From: DASVUS01 sp036388675
GTDB lineage: Bacteria > Armatimonadota > Abditibacteriia > Abditibacteriales > Abditibacteriaceae
Assembly (NCBI GenBank): GCA_036388675.1
Contig: DASVRI010000047.1
Span: 134,935 to 198,934, forward strand
Direction of reading: 5' to 3'
DNA length: 64,000 bases
The position numbers and the translations under genes are program-made. Of the stretch, positions 44,647 through 53,276 are shown piece by piece. Under the pieces are notes generated by a model. That model saw only the letters and a program-made list of their open reading frames with translations, was not told the DNA's origin and did not search any database. Position 1 is the stretch's first letter. The number at the start of each line of letters is the position of its first letter.

Positions 44647-45713
44647 GAACACTGTATATGCGCTTCTTGCTTTTCTTGTTCGTGGCATTGCTCGGCTTTG
44701 CGGCGCAGGCACAACCTGCGGGCGGGGCCGGAACAAACCCGGAAGACGCGCCGATTGCTGATGAACTGCCGGGGCCGGCACGCGTGCCCGACGTGCAGAC
44801 TCACGCCCCCCGTGCGGCACTGGCACCCGCAGACGATTACCACGGTGAAGAGCCACAGTTTCAGCCACCCGCAACACTTGCAGATTACTTCCAGGTATGG
44901 AAATCGTTTCTGGGCGACGAAAAATCTTTCATGCGCCATGCGCTGATCGCCGGAGTACTCGTGGCGCTGATGTGCTCGTATCTGGGCGTGTATGTTGTGC
45001 TTAAACGCATCGTTTTCGTGAGTGTCGCCATGTCGGCGCTCAGTTCTGCCGGCATCGCGCTGGGGCTGCTGCTGGGATTCGTGCCGATCTATGGCGCGGC
45101 GCTGTTAACTCTGCTCGGAGTGGTGCTGTTTTCGATTCAGTGGTCGCCGCGCCGCGTGCCGCGTGAAAGCTACATCGGTGTGCTGTATTCCATTGCTGCA
45201 GCAATGGGCATTTTGCTCATTGCACGCAGTGCCCAGGGCGAAGGCCACATGCTGACTCTGCTTGAAGGCGACATTCTCACCATCACCACGGGCGAAACGA
45301 TGCAGATGATAGCGGCTTTTGCCCTCGTTTCGCTGGTCCATGCACTGTTCAGCAAAGAATTCGTTCTGGTGTCATTCGACCGTGACCAGGCGACGACGTT
45401 AGGCTTTAACTCTGCGAACTGGGAATTTTTGCTGTTTCTTACCATTGGCGTGGTGATCGCGTTCTCCATCCGGGCAGCGGGCATCCTCGTCACGACTTCG
45501 ATGCTCGTGCTGCCTGCTGTGGTGGCCTTGTTGCTGACTAATCGCTTGCGTGCGGCGTGGTTTGTTGCCGCTGTGTGCGCTGTGTCGCCGGTGCCGTTCG
45601 GGTTGCACCTTTCGCTGTTGAGCCGCGACTTTCCTTCATCGGCGCTGATTGTCGCGCTGCTGTTTGGGTTGCTGCTGCCCGCGCTGCTATACTCCTCGCT
45701 GAAAAGGTCGTAG
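44643..45713 (+). CDS. znuB: Metal ABC transporter, permease with periplasmic N-terminal extension
   Basis: The 356-residue product has an ABC-3 family permease from about residue 95 (GVLVALMCSYLGVYVVLKRI, FVSVAMSALSSAGIALGLLL, ILTITTGETMQ). Before it lies an unusual extension: a signal-like helix (MRFLLFLFVALLGFAAQAQ) and about 65 Pro/Ala-rich residues that would lie in the periplasm. This extension starts with NPEDAPIADE, nearly the same as the mature start of the porin at 41292. It overlaps znuC by four bases. Confidence 0.9.
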   Translation: MRTLYMRFLLFLFVALLGFAAQAQPAGGAGTNPEDAPIADELPGPARVPDVQTHAPRAALAPADDYHGEEPQFQPPATLADYFQVWKSFLGDEKSFMRHALIAGVLVALMCSYLGVYVVLKRIVFVSVAMSALSSAGIALGLLLGFVPIYGAALLTLLGVVLFSIQWSPRRVPRESYIGVLYSIAAAMGILLIARSAQGEGHMLTLLEGDILTITTGETMQMIAAFALVSLVHALFSKEFVLVSFDRDQATTLGFNSANWEFLLFLTIGVVIAFSIRAAGILVTTSMLVLPAVVALLLTNRLRAAWFVAAVCAVSPVPFGLHLSLLSRDFPSSALIVALLFGLLLPALLYSSLKRS

Positions 45714-45768
45714 GCTCTGCCGGTGTGTTGCAGGCGATGAAGCGGCGGCGACCTCCCACTTGACAGCA

Positions 45769-46860
45769 ATGCACATCGAGGAATTCCGCGCGCGGCTCCA
45801 GCCCCATCTCGACCACTTCACGCAAGCCAAGGCGCAAAGCTATGCGCGCTATACCGGCGACACCTTTCTGCTTTCCCTTTTCGATTACGTCCATCGCCTG
45901 TCTGCCGGTAGCGGCAAGCGTATTCGCCCTTATGTCGCTTATCTTGTGTACTGCTCGGCCATGGAGAAAGGCGGCGCATCGCACCAAAACGCCGCCGCGC
46001 GCGAAGAAGACGTTATTCGTTTTCTGGTTTCGCTGGAGCTATTTCACCTCTTTTGCCTGGTACACGATGACGTGATCGACCGCGGCACGCAGCGCTACGG
46101 TTTGCCGACCATCGGTCGCTTTGTGGCCGGCGAATTGAGAACGCAGGGACGCCTCGGCGATCACGAACACACCGGCAACGCGCAGGCCATGCTGCTGGGC
46201 GATTTGCTGTTCGCATGGTCGCACGAAATTCTCAACTATAGCCAGGATTTCCCGCGTCGAGTACTCGATCATGTGGGCTGCTACTTCAGTTCAATGATTG
46301 ACGAAGTGGTTGTGGGCCAGATGATTGATGTGGACATGATGACGCGACGCGACACCTCCGTCGAGGTGATCCAGCAGAAGATGGTGCTAAAAACCGCGTC
46401 TTATACATTCATAAGGCCCATGCAAATCGGAGCGGCGCTGGCCGATGCGAGTACTCGTTACGAGAGATACTGCTACGACCTGGGCCTTTCGCTGGGCATT
46501 GCTTTTCAGACCAAGGACGATTTGCTCGACCTTGTGGCCACGCCCGATACGACGCGCAAAACTCTTTTCGCCGATTTGCGTGACGCGACGCATACTCTGT
46601 TCACGCAATACATATTTGAGCACGGCAGCGAAGACGATCAGCGCCAGTTGCGGGGCATGCTGGGCGCCGACCTCGGCCCGCAAGACCGTCCGCGCGTTCT
46701 CGAACTCTTTGAGCGCAGCGGCGCTCTGGCGCATGGCCAGGCGCAGGTCGAATCGCACCTGCAAAGCGCGAGTCGCCTGGTCGAAGAGGGGCCGCTGTGC
46801 AAAGCGGCGCGCGACGGTTTTATGCACCTGATCGAAGTCATTCGGGCGCGCAGCAAGTAA
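45769..46860 (+). CDS. Geranylgeranyl/polyprenyl diphosphate synthase
   Basis: This 363-residue trans-prenyltransferase probably supplies GGPP for carotenoids. Both aspartate-rich motifs are present: HDDVID with D100, D101 and D104, and QTKDDLLD with D250, D251 and D254. GKRIRPYVAYL (about residue 48) and the KMVLKTASYTF segment are also typical. Two residues separate the first motif's Asp pair from the third Asp, the short form usual for such enzymes. The ATG at 45769 is used; TTG at 45760 is possible. crtB starts four bases downstream. Confidence 0.9.
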   Translation: MHIEEFRARLQPHLDHFTQAKAQSYARYTGDTFLLSLFDYVHRLSAGSGKRIRPYVAYLVYCSAMEKGGASHQNAAAREEDVIRFLVSLELFHLFCLVHDDVIDRGTQRYGLPTIGRFVAGELRTQGRLGDHEHTGNAQAMLLGDLLFAWSHEILNYSQDFPRRVLDHVGCYFSSMIDEVVVGQMIDVDMMTRRDTSVEVIQQKMVLKTASYTFIRPMQIGAALADASTRYERYCYDLGLSLGIAFQTKDDLLDLVATPDTTRKTLFADLRDATHTLFTQYIFEHGSEDDQRQLRGMLGADLGPQDRPRVLELFERSGALAHGQAQVESHLQSASRLVEEGPLCKAARDGFMHLIEVIRARSK

Positions 46861-46864
46861 CCTT

Positions 46865-47794
46865 ATGGCTTCTCCACGTATGGCCCATCCCCGCGAGTTG
46901 ACTCCCGACTTTGAAGTTGCGCGGCGCCTGCACAAAAAGCACGGCACCAGTTACTATTTTGCGACCAAGCTGTTTCCCCGCGAAACGCGGCTGGCAACGT
47001 TTGCGCTTTATGCCTTCTTCCGCGTGCCGGATGAAATTGTCGATAATTCGCCGATCAACAACGCCCACGATTTACAGCGCGTCAAAAACGAAATCGCACA
47101 GTGGCGTGACAAGTGGCGCGCGGCTTACGAGACACACCAGTCGGACGACCCGATTCTGCGCGTGACAACTTATGTCTTTCATCGTTACGGTATTCCCTAC
47201 GAGTACTCGGAAGCGTTTCTCGCGGCCATGGTGCAAGACCTGGAAAAGAGCGAGTATGCAACTTACGCCGAGCTTGAAGAGTATATGTACGGCTCGGCGG
47301 CAGTTGTCGGTTTGATGATGTCGCACGTCATCGGCTTTCGCGACAACGCCTTACGCGATGACGCCTTACGCGATGACGCCTTACGTAACAACGCGCTCGA
47401 ACACGCCAAACAACTCGGCTACGCCATGCAGCTCACCAACTTCCTGCGCGACATCGACGAAGATTATCAGGAGCGTGGACGTGTCTATATGCCGCAAGAC
47501 GAACTGACGCGTTTCGGCCTGAGTACTCGTGACATCGCGGAACAACGCTTCTCGCCCGCTTTCAAAGAGTTCATGCAGTGGCAAAGTGAGCGGGCACGGG
47601 CGTTGTATGCCGAAGCGGACAAGGGCGTGCCGCTACTCCAAAAGCACGGACGCTTTCCGGTGCGGGTCGCCGCAGCACTTTATAGCGCGATTCTCGGCAA
47701 GATCGCACAGCAGAATTACAATGTTTTTGAAGGACGCGCCCGCACAAAACTGCACGAGAAACTGCTGCTGACAGCAAGGGTGCTTCGCTCATGA
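46865..47794 (+). CDS. crtB: Phytoene synthase
   Basis: This 309-residue head-to-head prenyl synthase joins two GGPP to phytoene. It shows the first aspartate motif PDEIVDN (D56-D60), the central EYMYGSAAVVGLMM and the second motif QLTNFLRDIDEDYQERGRVY (D196-D200). Just before the second motif is an extra loop made of four 15-bp units (RDNAL, RDDAL, RDDAL, RNNAL) that is absent from ordinary CrtB proteins. The surrounding genes (GGPP synthase, desaturase, prenyltransferase, CruF) make CrtB more likely than squalene synthase. It overlaps the next gene by four bases. Confidence 0.92.
   Translation: MASPRMAHPRELTPDFEVARRLHKKHGTSYYFATKLFPRETRLATFALYAFFRVPDEIVDNSPINNAHDLQRVKNEIAQWRDKWRAAYETHQSDDPILRVTTYVFHRYGIPYEYSEAFLAAMVQDLEKSEYATYAELEEYMYGSAAVVGLMMSHVIGFRDNALRDDALRDDALRNNALEHAKQLGYAMQLTNFLRDIDEDYQERGRVYMPQDELTRFGLSTRDIAEQRFSPAFKEFMQWQSERARALYAEADKGVPLLQKHGRFPVRVAAALYSAILGKIAQQNYNVFEGRARTKLHEKLLLTARVLRS
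47341..47400 (+). repeat. Four 15-bp units inside crtB
   Basis: The units cgacaacgccttacg, cgatgacgccttacg (twice) and taacaacgcgctcga are in frame and add a charged loop to phytoene synthase. Confidence 0.8.
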
Positions 47795-48780
47795 CACATA
47801 AATGGTTTCGATTTGGTAAGGCGCGCACGAGCAACGTCGCCATGCGCAACCATGCAGTGCGCAACCATGCAGTGCGCAACCACGCGGTGTGCAACACGCA
47901 AACTGCGTTGATGAATGTCGCACGCCGCTTACTTGTCTCGCTGCTGATAGCCAGTTTCGGTGGGTTGTTAGCGCAGGCTGTGGTGGCGCAACCCGTTGTC
48001 GGTGGGGCGCAGCCACTTGCCGGTACAGCATTGCCGTCGAGCGACAAATCTGTGGCGGACATGGTGCTGGTGCCGGCGGGCGCGTTTCTCATGGGCACGA
48101 ACGACTTGCAGCAGGGCACTCACAATCAGGGTGATTCGGCTCCGCAGCGCAGCGTCACTCTGCCCGCGTTCTATATCGACAAGACCGAAGTGACCAACGA
48201 GCAGTACAAGAAATACTGCGATGCGACGGGCTATCCGCCGCCGGCTCATTGGAACAAGGGTTCATACAGTGCCGAGCAGGCACAGTGGCCCGTGACGCAC
48301 GTCAACTGGTATGAGGCGCAGGCCTACGCGCAGTGGCGCGGCAAGCGTTTGCCGACCGAAGCCGAATGGGAAAAAGCGGCGCGCGGTTTGGACGGGCGCC
48401 TTTTTCCGTGGGGCAACCGCTGGGACGCTAACCGTGTGGTGTGGGAGCGCAACGGCCCGGCGCCTGTGGGCTCCAGGCCGGATGGTGCCTCGCCCTATGG
48501 CGCACTGGACATGGCAGGCAACGTGTTTGAGTGGACGCAGGATTGGTATGATGCTTATCCGGGTGCGCGATTGACACTGCCCGGCTACGGCAAGAACTAC
48601 AAGGTCATGCGCGGCGGCGGTTTCGATGGCAAGCCTTATGATGTTTTTACAGTGCATCGTTCCATCTTGCCGCCGCGCGTGCGCAGCGAGTGGACGGGTT
48701 TCCGCTGCGCGCGCGACGCCGACATCAGAAGCACGACATCCGCGACTGCCGCTGCGCCAGGCACGCGCGTCGCACAATGA
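47791..48780 (+). CDS. Formylglycine-generating enzyme (SUMF1) family protein
   Basis: The 329-residue product begins with a 15-bp repeat region (RNHAV units) and a signal helix (LLVSLLIASFGGLLAQAVVA), so it is exported. The FGE-sulfatase domain covers about residues 85-310 with MVLVPAGAFLMGTND, YIDKTEVTNEQYKKYCDATG, RLPTEAEWEKAARG, DMAGNVFEWTQDWY and SEWTGFRCARD. Members oxidise sulfatase cysteines or act on other substrates; some, such as EgtB, make C-S bonds. The active-site cysteines of true FGE are not obvious. Its coupling to crtB (ATGA overlap) inside a carotenoid cluster is unexplained. Confidence 0.85.
   Translation: MTHKWFRFGKARTSNVAMRNHAVRNHAVRNHAVCNTQTALMNVARRLLVSLLIASFGGLLAQAVVAQPVVGGAQPLAGTALPSSDKSVADMVLVPAGAFLMGTNDLQQGTHNQGDSAPQRSVTLPAFYIDKTEVTNEQYKKYCDATGYPPPAHWNKGSYSAEQAQWPVTHVNWYEAQAYAQWRGKRLPTEAEWEKAARGLDGRLFPWGNRWDANRVVWERNGPAPVGSRPDGASPYGALDMAGNVFEWTQDWYDAYPGARLTLPGYGKNYKVMRGGGFDGKPYDVFTVHRSILPPRVRSEWTGFRCARDADIRSTTSATAAAPGTRVAQ
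47842..47901 (+). repeat. Four 15-bp units at N terminus of SUMF1-like gene
   Basis: The units atgcgcaaccatgca, gtgcgcaaccatgca, gtgcgcaaccacgcg and a diverged fourth encode RNHAV pentapeptides before the signal helix. Confidence 0.75.
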
Positions 48781-48834
48781 GTACTCAGGACGCGACACAA
48801 TTCTTTACAAATCTCTTTCAAAGTGAAATCTTCC

Positions 48835-50343
48835 ATGCAGGGCGCAAAGAAATCGATTGTCATCGGCGGCGGTATCGGTGGCCTGGCCACAGCCTGCCTG
48901 CTGGCCAAGAAGGGCTACGCTGTGCAGCTCTTCGAGAAAAATGAAAAGGTCGGTGGTGTGGCCAACCAGTTCGAGGCGGAAGGCTTCACCTTCGACATGG
49001 GGCCGTCGTGGTATCTCATGCCGGACGTGTGGCAAAATTTCTTTTCGCTGCTCGGTGAGCGCGTCGAAGACCACCTCGATTTAGTCAAGTTGTCTCCGTC
49101 CTATCGCATTTATTTCAAAGGCACAGGCCGCCAGATTGATATGTTCTCCGATGTCGAGCGCGACCTTTCCACCTTTGAAGAACTCGAACCCGGCTCAGGC
49201 GCCAAGCTCAAAGAGTATCTGGAATTATCGAAGCATCAGTATGAGATCGCCATCGCCGGTTTCATGTATAAGAACTACGACACGGTTCTTGACTTCATCA
49301 ACAAGGAAACGGCAATTGAAGGGCGCAAGCTCGAAGTTTTTTCCAAGATGAGCGATTATGTGGAGAAGTTCTTTAAGAGCGACGAAGTGCAAAAGATCAT
49401 GGAGTATCAACTGGTCTTTTTGGGATCATCTCCCTACAACACGCCCGCGCTGTACAACATCATGAGCCACATCGACTTTGCGATGGGCGTTTATTATCCG
49501 CGCGGCGGCATTTACGCCATCGTGCAGGCACTGAAAAATATCGGCGAAAAGCTGGGCGTGGAATACTTCGTCAATGCTCCGGTCGAACGCGTTCTAACGG
49601 GTGTGCGGCGTGCGCGCGGTGTGCGCCTCCGGGATGGTTCCGAGTACTCGGCAGACCTCGTTGTTGCTAACGCCAACATTCAGCACGTCGAGTCGAAGTT
49701 GTTGTCGGCACCGCACCGTTCGTATTCGCCGCGCTACTGGAATACACGCACACTGGCGCCGTCGGCCTTCATTTTGTATCTGGGCTTGAAGGACAAAGTG
49801 CCCGGTCTGGCGCATCACAACCTGCTCTTTTCCAAAGACTGGCGGCGGAACTTTCGCGAAATCTTCGATGAGCCGCAGTGGCCCACCGACCCATCAATGT
49901 ATGTGTGCGCGCCCAGTGTCACGGAAGAAGACGTGGCACCGCCGGGACAGGAAAACCTTTTCGTTCTGGTGCCGACCGCGCCCGGCCTCAGTGCTGCCGA
50001 TGGAGAACTTGAAGCGTATGCACAACGAGTACTCGCAACACTAGAAAGCGAGTTGAATATCCCCAATTTGCGCGAGCGCATTGTTTATCAGCGCATTTTC
50101 TGGGGCCAGGATTTCGAGGCGCGTTACAACAACTTTCGCGGCTCGGCGCTGGGCCTGGCGCACACCATTATGCAGACGGCAATCCTGCGACCCAACAACG
50201 TCAGCAAAAAGCTGAAGAATTTGTATTATGTGGGCGCCAACACCAATCCCGGAATTGGCATGCCGATTTGCCTGATCTCGGCGGAACTGGCCTATAAACG
50301 CATCGTCGGCGACAAGTCAGCGGGACATTTGCAGGAACTGTAA
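48835..50343 (+). CDS. crtI: Phytoene desaturase, haloarchaeal/Bacteroidetes-like CrtI
   Basis: This 502-residue FAD enzyme converts phytoene toward lycopene. The dinucleotide-binding start is clear (IVIGGGIGGLATACLLAKKG, about residues 8-27), followed by GFTFDMGPSWYLMPDVWQNF, FLGSSPYNTPALYNIMSHID, and the C-terminal FAD contact LYYVGANTNPGIGMPICLIS. From memory, these segments resemble haloarchaeal and Bacteroidetes CrtI more than the proteobacterial form. The ATG at 48835 is used; a GTG at 48823 is possible. Its 3' end overlaps the convergent prenyltransferase gene by 27 bases. Confidence 0.88.
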   Translation: MQGAKKSIVIGGGIGGLATACLLAKKGYAVQLFEKNEKVGGVANQFEAEGFTFDMGPSWYLMPDVWQNFFSLLGERVEDHLDLVKLSPSYRIYFKGTGRQIDMFSDVERDLSTFEELEPGSGAKLKEYLELSKHQYEIAIAGFMYKNYDTVLDFINKETAIEGRKLEVFSKMSDYVEKFFKSDEVQKIMEYQLVFLGSSPYNTPALYNIMSHIDFAMGVYYPRGGIYAIVQALKNIGEKLGVEYFVNAPVERVLTGVRRARGVRLRDGSEYSADLVVANANIQHVESKLLSAPHRSYSPRYWNTRTLAPSAFILYLGLKDKVPGLAHHNLLFSKDWRRNFREIFDEPQWPTDPSMYVCAPSVTEEDVAPPGQENLFVLVPTAPGLSAADGELEAYAQRVLATLESELNIPNLRERIVYQRIFWGQDFEARYNNFRGSALGLAHTIMQTAILRPNNVSKKLKNLYYVGANTNPGIGMPICLISAELAYKRIVGDKSAGHLQEL

Positions 50344-51255
50344 AACAGCGGGTGGCGCCCACTTCGAAAGGGCAATCGCCCAGAAAATAGCGGCTCCGCA
50401 CAGCGTATTGACCAGCGGAAACACTTTGTAGATGCGTAGCACGCCCTCTTCAGTTTCGCTTGCAACTGAGCGGTGCATTAGAAAAAGGTACACGATGGCG
50501 AGCAGGGGAGAAAGCCGTCCGAGTACTCGGAATGACAGCATGGCCGAAGCAACATACAGCAAGGTGCAAAATACCAGGGTGCCGTAAAAACCCATGTACG
50601 TCGCAACGGTGTTCAAGCCGTTCTGCCGATCGGCGGTGATGTCGGGAACGGCGGAATAAGCGTGCATCGCCATGGCCCAGCACCACGCGGCGAGCACAAG
50701 GGCGCCGTTGAGTTGAGTGCCGCCCGCCACAAAGTAACCGAAGATTCCCGGCAGAACGTAGAGAATATTGAACGCCGAATCAACAATGGGTTTGGTTTTG
50801 GCTCGAATTGGCGGCGCGGAATAGAAAACGCTGAAGAACAAGAAGGCCGCCATGGACGCGACCGCGTGTTGATTGACTTGTGTCAGCAGCAGAAACGGCG
50901 CATTGAAAAGAAGAACGATGCGCCACAGCGAAGCGCGCTCGTCCGGCGGCACAAGCGTTTCGTACTCGATTTTCTTAGCGTTGTCTTTGTCGGTTTCGTA
51001 GTCGAAGATGTCATTGATGCCGTAAATTAAAATGTTGGCCGGAAACAGAAAGTACAGGCCGAAGAGCACAATCAGAGGCGTTTGCAGTTGTGAGTAGTGC
51101 GCGGCGCCGGAGACCAGGCCGACAATGTATGGCCCGAAAACATACATCCAGAAACGCGGACGGCTGAGCTTGAAAATTTTGCGCCACGTTGAGGGCGTCG
51201 CTTGCGCTGACGTTGTATGTGGAGGAGCAATCGAATTGTGATCGGTATTAGGCAC
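50317..51255 (-). CDS. UbiA-family prenyltransferase, probable lycopene elongase
   Basis: This 312-residue membrane protein has eight or nine hydrophobic segments and both aspartate motifs of UbiA enzymes: NDIFDYETD at 81-89 (D82, D85, D89) and DITAD at 205-209. The segments KLSRPRFWMYVFGPYIVG and YFLFPANILIYGINDIFDYE resemble haloarchaeal LyeJ, which adds C5 units to lycopene and starts C50 bacterioruberin synthesis. It lies between CrtI and CruF, as expected for that pathway. It is convergent with crtI and divergent from cruF. A quinone or chlorophyll-type UbiA is the alternative, but the neighbours speak against it. Confidence 0.75.
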   Translation of the reverse strand: MPNTDHNSIAPPHTTSAQATPSTWRKIFKLSRPRFWMYVFGPYIVGLVSGAAHYSQLQTPLIVLFGLYFLFPANILIYGINDIFDYETDKDNAKKIEYETLVPPDERASLWRIVLLFNAPFLLLTQVNQHAVASMAAFLFFSVFYSAPPIRAKTKPIVDSAFNILYVLPGIFGYFVAGGTQLNGALVLAAWCWAMAMHAYSAVPDITADRQNGLNTVATYMGFYGTLVFCTLLYVASAMLSFRVLGRLSPLLAIVYLFLMHRSVASETEEGVLRIYKVFPLVNTLCGAAIFWAIALSKWAPPAVLQFLQMSR

Positions 51256-51296
51256 CCATTTAATTTAGCAAACCTGGCGAACATTCTCTGCACGAC

Positions 51297-52136
51297 TTGG
51301 TTTTATCCACTCACTTGAAGAAATCACTTCTCTTTCTCGCCGTGCCGTTTCTGGTTCTGAACGGATTCTTTGTTGCCAGAATGAACGATTACCCGGAACT
51401 GCGGCGCTTCGCGGATCATCCGGCACTTGCTACGATTTCGGCTGTTTTTGTGTTGTTCTTTGCGCTGCCATCGTTCTGGTCGTTGGTGAAGTGGCTGGGC
51501 GCGCGGCGTGGAGTACTCGCTTTGCTGGCGCTGGGCTGCTTCGCCGTGGGAATTGAAACTTGCGCCGTGCTGACCGGCTATCCTTACGGACAATTCAGCT
51601 ACGGCGACAAAATCGGTTTCAAGTTGTTTGGCGTCACGCCGTGGACAGTGCCATTCGCCTGGACGCCGCTAATGCTGGCGGGCTACGCTCTGGCATGTCG
51701 TGCCGTGGCCCGTTCGTCTGTGGCCCGTTCGACCGTGGAAGGTTTTGCTGTGGCGCGACGTCAGACGCGCAGCACAGCCGCAACCATCATTGTGGCCGCG
51801 CTCTTCACGGTTGTGGTGGATACCACCCTCGATCCGGGCGCGGTGGCGCAGAAGTTCTGGACGTATCGTTATCCGGGTGTGTATTACGGTGTACCCTGGT
51901 CGAACTTTGCCGGCTGGATGTTTTCCGGCGTCGTGGGGGCCGCGATTTTGCAGTCTTTGGTGCGCCGCGATGAAACGCCGCCTGCCGGGCTTCTGCTCAG
52001 CACATGGTTGATTCTTGTGTTCTGGAGCAGCGTTTGTGCGTGGAGCGCACTATGGATTCCAGCACTCATCGGCATCATGACTTTGGGCTTTATTTCTCGC
52101 GACTTCTTCCATGCAAGATCCCAGGCCAATGCGTGA
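51297..52136 (+). CDS. cruF: Carotenoid 1,2-hydratase CruF-type membrane protein
   Basis: This protein of up to 279 residues matches the CruF/DUF422 family: about seven membrane segments, GIETCAVLTGYPYGQFSYGD near residue 85, WTPLMLAGYALACRAV, VVVDTTLDPGAVAQKFWTY and GVYYGVPWSNFAGWMF. CruF adds water to the psi end of carotenoids and works with LyeJ in bacterioruberin synthesis. Two 15-bp units (VARSS, VARST) lengthen a loop near residue 140. The start is uncertain: there is no early ATG, and TTG codons at 51297 and 51315 are candidates. It overlaps the next gene by 26 bases. Confidence 0.8.
   Translation: MVLSTHLKKSLLFLAVPFLVLNGFFVARMNDYPELRRFADHPALATISAVFVLFFALPSFWSLVKWLGARRGVLALLALGCFAVGIETCAVLTGYPYGQFSYGDKIGFKLFGVTPWTVPFAWTPLMLAGYALACRAVARSSVARSTVEGFAVARRQTRSTAATIIVAALFTVVVDTTLDPGAVAQKFWTYRYPGVYYGVPWSNFAGWMFSGVVGAAILQSLVRRDETPPAGLLLSTWLILVFWSSVCAWSALWIPALIGIMTLGFISRDFFHARSQANA
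51705..51731 (+). repeat. Two 15-bp-period units inside cruF
   Basis: The sequence gtggcccgttcg recurs at 51705 and 51720, a period of exactly 15 bases, giving VARSS and VARST in a loop of the hydratase. Confidence 0.6.
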
Positions 52137-53262
52137 CATCACGCCGCCAATCCATCTTTCGTCCACATACGAGGTGACGTGGGAAGAAGCAAAACGACTC
52201 GCCGCCGGAGACGAGAGCGTGCCATTCTACGCGCGTCACGGAACTCCCACAACATGGGAAGTTGAAGAGCAGTTGTGTGACTTGTGCGCTCCACGCGAGT
52301 CGCGCGACGAGTACTCGGCATTAGTCACGGCTTCCGGCATGGCGGCCATATCAACCACGCTGCTGGCGCTGTTGCAAAGTGGCGACGAAATTCTCTCGAC
52401 GGATACAATCTACGGCGGCACGGCGAAGCTGATGCGCCATGTTTTGCCGCGTTTAGGCATCTGCACACGCTTTGTATCGTGCACGCTGAGTGATGCGGCA
52501 GAGCATATCACGCCGCGCACCAGGGTGCTGTGGGTCGAATCACCGGCCAACCCGACGAACCGGCTGGTCAACTTCGATGATGCTGTTGTCCTGGCGCGCC
52601 GCCATAATCTGCTGTGCTGCATAGACGCGACGTTTGGCCCGCCACCGTTGCAGCAGCCCCTGGCGCATGGCTTTGATCTCGAAATTCATGCCGCCACGAA
52701 ATATCTGGGTGGTCACTCCGATTTACTGGCCGGTGCTGTGGTCGGGCGGCGGCACCTGGTGGAGCCGATACGTGCCATGCGTCAGGTGTTGGGCTGTAGT
52801 CTGGATGGACATGCTGCATTTTTACTGCGGCGCGGTTTGCTTTCTTTGCCGTTGCGCGTGCGGCAAATCGGTGCGACGGCGCAGCGCCTGGCACACTACC
52901 TGAGTACTCATCAGGCGGTGGCCCGAGTGCACTATCCGGGCCTGGAGTCGCACGAAGATCACGCAGTGGCGCGGACGCAAATGCCGGGCGGCTTCGGCGG
53001 AATTGTTGCATTCGATTTAAAAGAGAGTGCGGAAAATGCTGTCGAACGTTTTGTGTCGCGCTTGCGTCTGATTCGTCATGCGCCGTCGCTGGGCGGCACC
53101 GAGACGTTGGTTTCTTATCCGCTGCTGTCGTCGCACGCTGGACAAAACGATGAGCAGTTGCGGGCAGCAGGCATCACGTCGGGAACGGTGCGGCTCAGCA
53201 TTGGTCTGGAAGAAGCAGAAGAACTGCAAAAGGATTTGGAAGACGCGTTGCGCGAGCCTTGA
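52111..53262 (+). CDS. Cys/Met metabolism PLP-dependent enzyme
   Basis: This 383-residue enzyme belongs to the cystathionine gamma-synthase/lyase family. It has the phosphate-contact YARHGTPT, LVTASGMAAISTTLLALLQS, DTIYGGTAKLM, the PLP-holding Asp in CCIDATFGPP and the Schiff-base lysine in IHAATKYLGGHSD. The C terminus GTETLVSYPLLSSHA is typical. Gamma-synthase, gamma-lyase and methionine gamma-lyase cannot be told apart by eye. Its start lies inside the end of cruF, so the two are probably co-transcribed. Confidence 0.9.
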   Translation: MQDPRPMRDITPPIHLSSTYEVTWEEAKRLAAGDESVPFYARHGTPTTWEVEEQLCDLCAPRESRDEYSALVTASGMAAISTTLLALLQSGDEILSTDTIYGGTAKLMRHVLPRLGICTRFVSCTLSDAAEHITPRTRVLWVESPANPTNRLVNFDDAVVLARRHNLLCCIDATFGPPPLQQPLAHGFDLEIHAATKYLGGHSDLLAGAVVGRRHLVEPIRAMRQVLGCSLDGHAAFLLRRGLLSLPLRVRQIGATAQRLAHYLSTHQAVARVHYPGLESHEDHAVARTQMPGGFGGIVAFDLKESAENAVERFVSRLRLIRHAPSLGGTETLVSYPLLSSHAGQNDEQLRAAGITSGTVRLSIGLEEAEELQKDLEDALREP

Positions 53263-53276
53263 ACCGGCCATGCACC

